Below, piece after piece: positions 42,830 through 49,518 of a stretch of DNA of 55,458 nucleotides. The notes under the pieces were generated by a model. The model searched no databases and had not been told where the DNA came from. It saw nothing but the letters and a program-made list of their open reading frames with translations. Numbering within the stretch: the stretch's first letter is position 1; every line of letters begins with the position of its first letter. This DNA comes from Streptomyces sp. DH24 (GTDB taxonomy: Bacteria > Actinomycetota > Actinomycetes > Streptomycetales > Streptomycetaceae). A program made the position numbers and the translations under genes. Where the stretch lies: positions 1 to 55,458 of the forward strand of contig NZ_JARVKW010000043.1 of NCBI RefSeq assembly GCF_029813775.1. Reading direction: 5' to 3'.

Positions 42830-44236
42830 GTGACCACGGATTCCTCGACCACGGGTGCCCCGGCACCGGTGAGTCCAGAACAGTTCATCGACCGCAACCC
42901 GATGAGCCGCCGCCAGTGGCTCATCGTCACCGTGGGCCTGCTCACGATGGTCGCCGAAGGCCTCGATGCCATCGTAGCGGCCTTCGTCTACCCCAAGCTT
43001 GAGAAACAGTGGGGGACCGCTGACGACGCGATCACCGCCACCGTCACGCTGAGCGTGCTGGCGATGGTCGTCGGCGGTGCGGCCGTCGGCCCGCTCGCCG
43101 ACCGCTACGGACGCAAGGGCGTCACCGTCACCGGCCTCACCGTCTTCAGCCTCGGCACCGCCGCCATGGCGCTCACCAACGGCATCGGCGCCTTCGCCGG
43201 CCTGCGGATCGTGGCCTGCCTGGGGCTCGGTGCCGTCCTGCCGACGATGATGGCCCTGGTCGCCGACTGGACGCCGGCCCGGCGCCGGGGCCAGATGATC
43301 GCGCTGGCCTTCGCCGGCGTCACCGCCGGTACGACACTCGGCGGCATCCTCTCCTCGGCCCTCATCCCGGCGTTCGGCTGGCCCACGCTGCTCGCCGTGT
43401 GCGGGCTCGCGCCGCTGCTGCTGATCCCGATGGTCATCCGGTACGTCCCGGAGTCCGTGAGCGTGCTCGCCGCCCGCGGCCGCCCCGTGGCGGACCTCCG
43501 CGAGGCCCTGGCAACGGTCGCCCCGGGCCAGGACCTGTCCGGCGTCGTCCTGGACCGCACCGAGGCGCCGCAGCACCGCCGGGCCGCGTCCAGGGCCGTA
43601 CTGGCCCGGGGCGTCGCGTCCACCACCGTCCTGCTGTGGCTGTGCTTCCTGGTGGGTCTCGGGGTCGTGGCCCTGATCCTCAGTTACCTGCCCATGCTGA
43701 TCGAGCGGATGGGCCTGACGTCCGCCCAGGCCGGCGTGGCTGTCGCGGCGTTCGGCTGGGGCGGGCTGCTGGGGCAGCTCGCGGTGTCCTTCGCCCTCAA
43801 GCGTTTCGACCGGTTCCAGGTGCTGGCCGGACTGTGGACCCTGGCCGTCGTCGGCCTCGTGGCCGCCGCCCTGTGGGCCGCGCAGTTCGTCACGCTGCTC
43901 GCCGGGGCGTTCGTCCTCGGCCTGTGCCTGCCGGGAGCCAACTCCGCGCTGCAGGTGATCGCCGCGGTCGCCTACCCGCCCTCCGCGCGCGCGACGGGCA
44001 TCAGCTGGGCCAACAGTGTCGGCAAGCTCGGACCCGTCTTCGGCGGTCTGCTCGGCGGCCTCATGGTCGACGCGGGCTGGAGCCTGGGCACCGTCCTGGT
44101 GATCCTCGCCGTACCCGTCGGGCTGTGCCTCCTGGCCGTGCGCGTGCTCCGGGCCCGCAGCCGCGGCCTGGAACACGAGGTCCAGCCGCAGCCCCTGCCC
44201 CGGCCGCTCAAGGCCCCCACACCCGAACAGGTGTGA
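42830..44236 (+). CDS. MFS transporter, aromatic acid:H+ symporter type
   Basis: A 468-residue 12-helix MFS protein of the AAHS branch: TMVAEGLDAIVAAFVYPKL in helix 1, GPLADRYGRKGVTVTGLTVF after helix 2 and TPARRRGQMIALAFAGVTAG. This subfamily imports aromatic acids but members also sit in natural-product clusters as exporters. GTG 42830 has GGAAAGGG upstream; the longer ATG frame reads through the repeat tract. A hairpin terminator follows. Confidence 0.88.
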   Translation: MTTDSSTTGAPAPVSPEQFIDRNPMSRRQWLIVTVGLLTMVAEGLDAIVAAFVYPKLEKQWGTADDAITATVTLSVLAMVVGGAAVGPLADRYGRKGVTVTGLTVFSLGTAAMALTNGIGAFAGLRIVACLGLGAVLPTMMALVADWTPARRRGQMIALAFAGVTAGTTLGGILSSALIPAFGWPTLLAVCGLAPLLLIPMVIRYVPESVSVLAARGRPVADLREALATVAPGQDLSGVVLDRTEAPQHRRAASRAVLARGVASTTVLLWLCFLVGLGVVALILSYLPMLIERMGLTSAQAGVAVAAFGWGGLLGQLAVSFALKRFDRFQVLAGLWTLAVVGLVAAALWAAQFVTLLAGAFVLGLCLPGANSALQVIAAVAYPPSARATGISWANSVGKLGPVFGGLLGGLMVDAGWSLGTVLVILAVPVGLCLLAVRVLRARSRGLEHEVQPQPLPRPLKAPTPEQV

Positions 44237-44277
44237 CCCGCGGGTGTGACCACGCCTCCTCGCCGCCGGCACCCACA

Positions 44278-44315
44278 AGAGCCCCGCCCCCGGACCGGGG
44301 GGCGGGGCTCTTTTT
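44278..44315 (+). terminator. rho-independent terminator
   Basis: AGAGCCCCGCCCCC and GGGGGCGGGGCTCT form a strong stem followed by TTTTT. It also serves as a boundary between the convergent MFS and prenyltransferase 2 genes. Confidence 0.9.
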
Positions 44316-44372
44316 CCGTTTGCGGGGCAGGCCTCGCGGGGGGGGGGCAGGCCTCGCGCCCGCGTCCCGGGC

Positions 44373-45308
44373 CTACTTGGCGCCGGCGGCCGCCGCGGCG
44401 CCCGGACCGAGCAGCGCCTTGCCCTCCACCGAGCTCTTGCTGATCTGGTAGTACGTCTGGAGCTTGAAGTACTCCCCGCCGGAGTACGACGCCACGTTGT
44501 AGAGACCGAGGCCCCTGCCGCCGGCGTCGTAGGTGAACGGCGCGTTCTTCGCGAACTTCTCGATCCTGGGCTCCACGTCGAAACGCGCCGGCAGGTCCCG
44601 GAAGTCCGGCAGGAGCGAGGCGAACGTGATCCGGTGGATCTTGGGGGAGTCCCAGCTCAGCGTCGTGTAGATGCCGCCGGACTGCTTGACGTGCTTGAGC
44701 ATCTTCTCGCTCGGCTCCGGCAGCCCGATGTCGCGCAGCATCGCGCGGACGGTGTCCGGCTCGTAGCACTCGGCGGACGCCCCGAGGAAGTAGACGTTGA
44801 CCGTCCTGCTCGGGTAGTCGATCCCGACCATGCTCAGCTTGTCTTCCAGGCCGTAACGGGCGTAGAAGTCGAAGTTCTCGGCCAGGCTGCCCGCCATGGA
44901 CGGGAACTCGGCGAGGTCGGACAGCTTCTGCAGGTTGTTGACCGGGAGGAACGTCCACGTCTTCTTGAAACCGCCGACCAGCCCGAAGTCGGCGCCGTGG
45001 CACAGACACGGGAAGCGCTCCTCGAGCTCCGCCAGCAGACGCCCGACGGGGTGGTCCGTCTTCTCGATGAGACCCCGCTCGACCGCGCGGGCGTACGGGT
45101 CGAAGCCCTGCGGGAACGCCGTGAAGCGGCAGTCCAGGTCGCTCGTGTCGCGCGTCGCCACCCGGAAAGCGACCACGGCCTCCTCAAGGAATTCCGCATA
45201 CGCGTTCAGGATGGGCCGGACCGTGTCGCGAGAGGGAGTGATGTCCAGCAGCCCAGCTGTTTCCTCCATGGCGGAGTAAATACTTTCCAGCTGCTCTGTC
45301 CCGGTCAT
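44373..45308 (-). CDS. ABBA aromatic prenyltransferase 2 (NphB/CloQ family)
   Basis: A 311-residue paralogue of the prenyltransferase at 38961. LESIYSAMEETAGLLDITPSR, GGFKKTWTFLPVNNLQKLSD and LSWDSPKIHRITFASL align with NphB-family members. TSDLDCRFTAF retains an Asp at the position of the NphB Mg-binding Asp62, unlike prenyltransferase 1. ATG 45308 has GGAGG 7 bases upstream, so I prefer it over the ATG at 45332. It is divergent from the haloperoxidase-like gene, with which it shares a 330-bp AT-rich promoter region. Two prenyltransferases suggest two prenylation steps or one using the branched chain and one DMAPP. Confidence 0.93.
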   Translation of the reverse strand: MTGTEQLESIYSAMEETAGLLDITPSRDTVRPILNAYAEFLEEAVVAFRVATRDTSDLDCRFTAFPQGFDPYARAVERGLIEKTDHPVGRLLAELEERFPCLCHGADFGLVGGFKKTWTFLPVNNLQKLSDLAEFPSMAGSLAENFDFYARYGLEDKLSMVGIDYPSRTVNVYFLGASAECYEPDTVRAMLRDIGLPEPSEKMLKHVKQSGGIYTTLSWDSPKIHRITFASLLPDFRDLPARFDVEPRIEKFAKNAPFTYDAGGRGLGLYNVASYSGGEYFKLQTYYQISKSSVEGKALLGPGAAAAAGAK

Positions 45309-45495
45309 TCGTCGTCCTCCAGTGTCCATCACAATGTCTATGCGAATCGGGGCAGATCATTGGCACTTCGGATGGGAAGCGAATCGTCCGGATGGGCCGC
45401 ACCGGCACCGTGAAAAGTGTGCCCCCTGCTCGCCGCTCTATGGCAGCATCAACGCCTGGAGCACAGCCTGTCAAGTTATTGACTAATCTTGTCCA

Positions 45496-45525
45496 TTGAC
45501 ATTTGTCCTGGCCGGGAAATATAGC
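45496..45525 (+). promoter_or_regulatory. sigma70-like promoter of the haloperoxidase-like gene
   Basis: TTGACA (45496-45501), 18 bp spacer, TATAGC (45520-45525), about 115 bp before ATG 45641. The surrounding 45430-45540 is AT-rich and also contains a TTGACT about 20 bases upstream. It is the best vegetative-type promoter in the window. Confidence 0.6.
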
Positions 45526-45640
45526 GGCTTTCCATCGCGCCTCTAGCGGAGGTCGTTATCCTCCGGGGGGTGTGGTACACGCTGTTTCCGGACGGAGTTC
45601 ACGACTGTAGCTCCCTGTTATCCAGAAAAGGACATGCCCC

Positions 45641-47095
45641 ATGACGACGTCCGGCCATTCTGCCGAGGCACCGGCCGCCCTGAAGATCGAGTTCGATTTC
45701 GACAACGGAAACTTCATCCGTGACCTGATCACCACCAACGGCGGCGGCGGCTTCCCCCCGGCAGAGGCCATCGCCCCCGGCGACACCTCCATCTACACCT
45801 GGATCACCTACCTGTTCCAGGTGTCGTGGTTCGACGCGCTGGCGCCCTACCACCCGACCGCGGTCGGCGTGTACTCCCGCATCGACCGCCGCCCCGCCGC
45901 CGAGTCCGCCACCAACCGCAACAAGAACATCGCCGGCCTGCATGCTTCGTATCAGGTCGTGAAGGTTGCTTTCGCGGAGCGTGCGCCGGTCATGCGGATG
46001 GCCATGGCCGCTATCGGTCTGAACCCCGACGACGAGTCGGAGGACCCGACCACCCCGGTCGGTATCGGTAACCTCGCGGGTAAGGCTGTCGTCGCGGCCC
46101 GTCTCCACGACGGCATGAACCATCTCGGTGACAAGGGCCGCGTCTACAACGGCCGGCCCTACGCCGACTACACCGGCTACGCGCCCGTGAACACCGCCTA
46201 CGAACTGCGCGATCCCTCGCGCTGGCAGCCCGCACTCGGACCGCACCAGCGCCGCGTCGGCGGCGGCCCCGGCGACAAGGGCATCTTCACCGTCCAGCAG
46301 TTCGCCACCCCGCAACTGCGGCTGGTCAAGCCCGTCACGTTCAAGGATCCCAGCGAGTTCGAGCTGGCCCCGCCCGACCACCTCGACCACACCGACGCCG
46401 AGACGTACAAGCGCTCCGTGGACGACGTCCTCAAGGCGTCGGCCGCACTCACCGACGAACAGAAGGTCAAGGCGGAGTTCTTCGAGCACTCCCCGGTCTC
46501 CCTCACCTGGGCGCCCCGCGCTGCTGCTCTGGCCCACGACCTGGACCTGGACGGTTGGGCGCAGTTGTTCATCACGACGTCGCTGGCTCGTTTCGACAAC
46601 CTGATCGCCGTCTGGCATCACAAGCACGCCCACGACGCTGTGCGTCCGTTCAGTGCGGTCCGGCATGTGTACGGCAGCACCCCCGTGACCGCCTGGGGCG
46701 GCCCCGGCAAGGGCACCGTCACCGATATCCCTGCCGACGAGTGGAGCAGTTACCTGCCTGCTGGGAACCATCCGGAGTATCCGTCCGCGTTCACTACGCT
46801 CTGCTCGGCTCAGGCGCAGGCGGCCCGGCGGGTGCTCGGTGACGATGTCCTGGACTGGACGCATGCCTTCCCCGCCGGCTCTGCGCAGACGGAGCCGGGG
46901 CTTGTCCCGGCCGGTGATCTCAAGCTGAGCTGGGAGACGTGGACCGATTTCGTTGGCGACTGTGCCCAGAGCCGTGTGTGGGCGGGTGTCGCGTTCAGGG
47001 AGACGGTCGAGAGGTCTGTGGTGTTCGGTGCGCGGTTCGGTGACCTGGCCCACGAGTTCATCCAGCGGCATGTCAACGGTGACGTTGGGGACTGA
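45641..47095 (+). CDS. vanadium-haloperoxidase homologue lacking vanadate ligands (NapH3/MarH3-like)
   Basis: A 484-residue helical-bundle PAP2/VHPO-fold protein. Oxyanion motif 1 is kept: HHKHAHDAVRPFSAV gives K-x6-R-P. Motif 2, normally PSGH with the acid-base His, reads HPEYPSAFTT. Motif 3, normally S-R-x-x-x-G-V-H with the vanadate-ligating His, reads SRVWAGVAFRETVE, so that His is Ala. It therefore should not bind vanadate or make hypohalite. NapH3/MarH3-type homologues in THN meroterpenoid pathways instead catalyse an alpha-hydroxyketone rearrangement moving the prenyl group, and that is my inference here. Codon usage is mosaic: C-ending stretches alternate with T/G-ending ones (about 45940-46135, 46530-46670, 46736-47095), suggesting recombination. 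Confidence 0.9.
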   Translation: MTTSGHSAEAPAALKIEFDFDNGNFIRDLITTNGGGGFPPAEAIAPGDTSIYTWITYLFQVSWFDALAPYHPTAVGVYSRIDRRPAAESATNRNKNIAGLHASYQVVKVAFAERAPVMRMAMAAIGLNPDDESEDPTTPVGIGNLAGKAVVAARLHDGMNHLGDKGRVYNGRPYADYTGYAPVNTAYELRDPSRWQPALGPHQRRVGGGPGDKGIFTVQQFATPQLRLVKPVTFKDPSEFELAPPDHLDHTDAETYKRSVDDVLKASAALTDEQKVKAEFFEHSPVSLTWAPRAAALAHDLDLDGWAQLFITTSLARFDNLIAVWHHKHAHDAVRPFSAVRHVYGSTPVTAWGGPGKGTVTDIPADEWSSYLPAGNHPEYPSAFTTLCSAQAQAARRVLGDDVLDWTHAFPAGSAQTEPGLVPAGDLKLSWETWTDFVGDCAQSRVWAGVAFRETVERSVVFGARFGDLAHEFIQRHVNGDVGD

Positions 47096-47136
47096 CCCGT
47101 TGCCGTTGCCGTTGCCGTAGCCGTAGCCGTTGGCGG
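47096..47136 (+). repeat. hexanucleotide tandem repeat (GTTGCC/GTAGCC)
   Basis: About six units of CCGTTG or CCGTAG directly after the haloperoxidase-like stop codon. Simple slippage repeat. Confidence 0.8.
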
Positions 47137-47140
47137 CGCT

Positions 47141-47189
47141 GCCCGTTGCTGGGCGGCGGGCGGCGGACGGGTGGCGCCCAGCAACGGGC
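47141..47189. terminator. inverted repeat, probable terminator
   Basis: GCCCGTTGCTGGGC (47141-47154) is perfectly inverted at 47176-47189 with a 21-nt GC-rich loop. No T-run. Confidence 0.55.
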
Positions 47190-47286
47190 GGGTGGGGCCG
47201 TGGGCCGGGCCTGACGGCGAGGGCGGCGGCCGGGCACTTTCTATCTCTGGAGCAGGAGACACCCCGACTGACGGGAGATGAAGCCG

Positions 47287-47586
47287 ATGAGTGCTGCTGC
47301 CCACCTCCAACGGCACACGTGCCGCGCCGAGTTGGTGTCGCGGGCCTGGAGTGAGGCCCTGTCGATGGCCTGCCCCGGTCCCGGTCCCGGCCGCGGGTCG
47401 TTCGGCGAGCTGGCCGCTGACGCGCTGCGTGCCCACAGTGCGCTGTCGGCGGGCCTTGGCCGGTCCGTCCCCGTCACCGGCCTGGAACCGGGCGGTGACG
47501 GAGTACGGGGACTGGCCGTCTTCCTCGCGGTCTATGCCGGCTACTACGGGCAGCAGGATGCGTGTGACTTCGGCACGGCTGCCTGA
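47287..47586 (+). CDS. small carrier-protein-like ORF without the phosphopantetheine Ser
   Basis: A 99-residue ORF; GGGAG lies 9 bases before ATG 47287 and an in-frame ATG exists at 47278. SRAWSEAL, then RGSFGELAADALRAHSALSA and SVPVTGLEPG..VRGLAVFLA follow the pattern of a peptidyl/acyl carrier protein (FFELGGDSLxAxxL ... VPVxxLF ... VxGLAxxL). The modified Ser of the GGDSL motif is Ala (GCG instead of a Ser codon), so it could not be phosphopantetheinylated. Similarity is moderate and judged by eye. If real, it is a dead carrier or recognition module; alternatively it is an unrelated helical protein. It lies between the haloperoxidase-like gene and the second sigma factor. Confidence 0.45.
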   Translation: MSAAAHLQRHTCRAELVSRAWSEALSMACPGPGPGRGSFGELAADALRAHSALSAGLGRSVPVTGLEPGGDGVRGLAVFLAVYAGYYGQQDACDFGTAA

Positions 47587-47769
47587 ACTCGACGACGGCT
47601 CCCGTCGTGCTCGAAGGTCTCTGGCGCACCGGGGATGTGCCAGGACGCCGCCTCTAGGGTGGCTCTGCAGGCGTCGCGCCCGCCCGTCCATCCCCCCCCC
47701 CGTCGGGCGGGCGGGCGCGTCGGTTGGTGCCCTGCCGGCGGTCTCGTCCCAACGCCCTTCACTCCCTCA

Positions 47770-47796
47770 TGTCACTGACGCAGGGGCCTTCTCGTT
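47770..47796 (+). promoter_or_regulatory. ECF41-type promoter candidate
   Basis: TGTCACT, 16 bp, CGTT closely matches the published ECF41 consensus TGTCACA-N16-CGTC as I recall it, with exact spacing and two mismatches. It lies 75 bp upstream of the second sigma-like gene, so the intact ECF41 factor at 41696 could drive this gene and the response regulator behind it. Confidence 0.5.
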
Positions 47797-47871
47797 GCGT
47801 GAACGACGACGAGCGCGGCGGCCCCGGCGAGCGGGAGGGGCGCTGTCCGTCGTGTTCAAGGAGGGGCTTGC

Positions 47872-48618
47872 GTGAGCCGGATCGAAGAGTTCGAGCAGTC
47901 GCGGTCTCTGCTGCTTTCCCTTGCCTGCCGGATCCTCGGCAGTGTCAGCGATGCGCAGGACGCCGTCGAGGAGACCTGGCTGCGCTACGAGTCCGCTCCC
48001 GCGGTCCCTGTCTCGGCTCAGGAGTATCTGTCGGCCGAAGTCATCCGTGTCTCGGCGGACGTATTGCGCAGTGCCCGTCTGCGGCGGGACAGCCACCCCG
48101 GCCCGTGGCCCTGCGAGCCGCTGCCGGGTGACCTCGGCCAGGACCCCGAACGACCCCCGGACCTGGCCCAGTCGCTGTCGACAGCGGCTGTCCTGCTGAT
48201 GGAACGCCTTTCCCCGCTGGAACGTGCCGTCTTCGTACTCCAGGAGTTTTTCGGATGCGGCCCTGCCCGGATCGCGGCGGCCGTGGGCTGCTCGGTCACG
48301 GCTTGTTGTCAGCTGGTCGCCTCGGTGCCGGTGCTCAGCGGTGGCGGTGGCGGTGGCGGCACGGTCTTGCCCTGGCCGGGCTACGTCGTCGGAGCGGACC
48401 ACGTGGCCCGGGTTCTGGCGGCGATCGTCCCCGCACTGCTCCGTATCGGTGTCACCATGCGCCCGCAGGACGTGGACGGCGGCCCCGGCGCGGTCTTCCG
48501 CGACCGCGACGGCACGATCCTCGGCGCCTTGGCGTTCGGCATTTTCGACGGACGTGTCCATACCGTCCGCTGGGTGATCGACCAGAGGGAGCCCGGCGGG
48601 GAGGGCGAGGCGGCATGA
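47872..48618 (+). CDS. eroded ECF41-type sigma-factor paralogue
   Basis: A 248-residue paralogue of the factor at 41696; both begin with the same SRIEEFE and have near-identical upstream bases. Region 2 (LLLSLACRILGSVSDAQDAVEETW) is intact. Region 4 starts normally (MERLSPLERAVFVLQEFF) but its recognition helix is changed (GCSVTACCQLVASVPVL), and about 40 residues joining region 4 to the SnoaL domain are replaced by a run of eight glycines. The C-terminal NPDKL motif is also missing (HTVRWVIDQREPGG). It may be non-functional, or have altered promoter choice or act as a competitor. It is 60 bp from the response regulator gene. Confidence 0.8.
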   Translation: MSRIEEFEQSRSLLLSLACRILGSVSDAQDAVEETWLRYESAPAVPVSAQEYLSAEVIRVSADVLRSARLRRDSHPGPWPCEPLPGDLGQDPERPPDLAQSLSTAAVLLMERLSPLERAVFVLQEFFGCGPARIAAAVGCSVTACCQLVASVPVLSGGGGGGGTVLPWPGYVVGADHVARVLAAIVPALLRIGVTMRPQDVDGGPGAVFRDRDGTILGALAFGIFDGRVHTVRWVIDQREPGGEGEAA

Positions 48619-48679
48619 CCGCACACACCCCGCCCGACGGCCTCACCGCACCGGCCGCGCCGCCCGTGGACCGGCTGTC

Positions 48680-49351
48680 GTGATCCGTGTCCTGCTGGCC
48701 GACGGCCAGCCCCTGCTGCGCAGCGGTCTGCGTGTCCTTCTCGACGCCGAGGACGACATCGAAGTCGTTGCCGAAGCCGCCGACGGGCGCCAGGTCCTGG
48801 AGCTGGTCCGCCGGTATCTGCCGGACATTGTCCTCACCGACATCCGACTGCCGGTGGTCGACGGTATCGAAGCGATCCGGCGTATCACCGGGGATCCGGC
48901 CCTGGCCCGTACCCGTGTCGTCGTGCTGACCGCCGGCGGCTCGGATGGCTCGGATGTACACGTCTTCGAGGCGCTGAGGGCGGGCGCGGCCGGGCTTTTG
49001 ATCAATGATGTCGCTCCCGCCGACCTTCTGCACGCTCTGCGTGTCGTCGCCCGCGGTGATGCTCTGCTCGCCCCGTCCGTCACCCGCAAGCTGATCAACC
49101 GGCTTGTCGCGCGGCCGCTCTCTCTGCCTACCGCGCCGGGTCTGGGAGCGCTGACCGACCGCGAACGCGAGGCCGTCGCTCTGGTCGCGCGAGGCCTGTC
49201 CACCAGTCAGATCGCCGACCGCATGGTGATCAGTCCGCTCACGGTGAAGTCCCACATCGACCGGGCCAAGTCGAAACTGCGCGCCCGCGGCCGCGTCCAT
49301 CTGGTCGGCCTCGCCTACGCATCGGGCCTGGTCGCCCCCGAAAACCGCTGA
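48680..49351 (+). CDS. NarL/LuxR-family response regulator with atypical receiver
   Basis: A 223-residue regulator. The receiver (1-120) has the phospho-acceptor Asp in DIVLTDIRLPVVDG and Thr in VVVLTAGG, but the acidic pair is reduced (LLADGQPLL, second acid is Gly) and the conserved Lys of the GxxxKD loop is Asn (AAGLLINDVAP). Residues 155-215 are a LuxR HTH (LTDREREAVALVARGLSTSQ, then MVISPLTVKSHIDRAKSKL). No histidine kinase is adjacent. Such receivers often work without phosphorylation or bind small molecules. GTG start 48680 lies 61 bp after the sigma-like gene; a terminator follows. Confidence 0.9.
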   Translation: MIRVLLADGQPLLRSGLRVLLDAEDDIEVVAEAADGRQVLELVRRYLPDIVLTDIRLPVVDGIEAIRRITGDPALARTRVVVLTAGGSDGSDVHVFEALRAGAAGLLINDVAPADLLHALRVVARGDALLAPSVTRKLINRLVARPLSLPTAPGLGALTDREREAVALVARGLSTSQIADRMVISPLTVKSHIDRAKSKLRARGRVHLVGLAYASGLVAPENR

Positions 49352-49400
49352 CCACGAACGCGCACGACAAGCGGTACGGCAAGCACCACGCCCGAGCAGT

Positions 49401-49433
49401 GCGGCAGCCTCCGGTGTTCCCGGAGGCTGCCGC
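49401..49433. terminator. 14-bp hairpin terminator
   Basis: GCGGCAGCCTCCGG (49401-49414) pairs with 49420-49433 across 5 nt. It lies between the convergent response-regulator and halogenase genes and probably serves both. Confidence 0.8.
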
Positions 49434-49444
49434 ATCGTTGGCCT

Positions 49445-49518
49445 GGACGGTCGCTGCTGTCAGCGGGCCGTGGCCGGTTGGCCCGGACGGTCGCTGCTGT
49501 CAGCCGGCCGTGGCCGGT
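49445..49518. repeat. 34-bp direct repeat duplicating the end of the halogenase gene
   Basis: GGACGGTCGCTGCTGTCAGC... occurs at 49445-49478 and 49485-49518 with a 40-bp period and one mismatch. The second copy includes the halogenase stop codon and last codons, so the first copy is a recent tandem duplication of the gene end. Confidence 0.75.

Noticed and set aside
45641..47095. Functional vanadium haloperoxidase
   Set aside because: Both histidines needed for catalysis and vanadate binding are replaced, so halogenation is assigned to the flavin enzyme instead.
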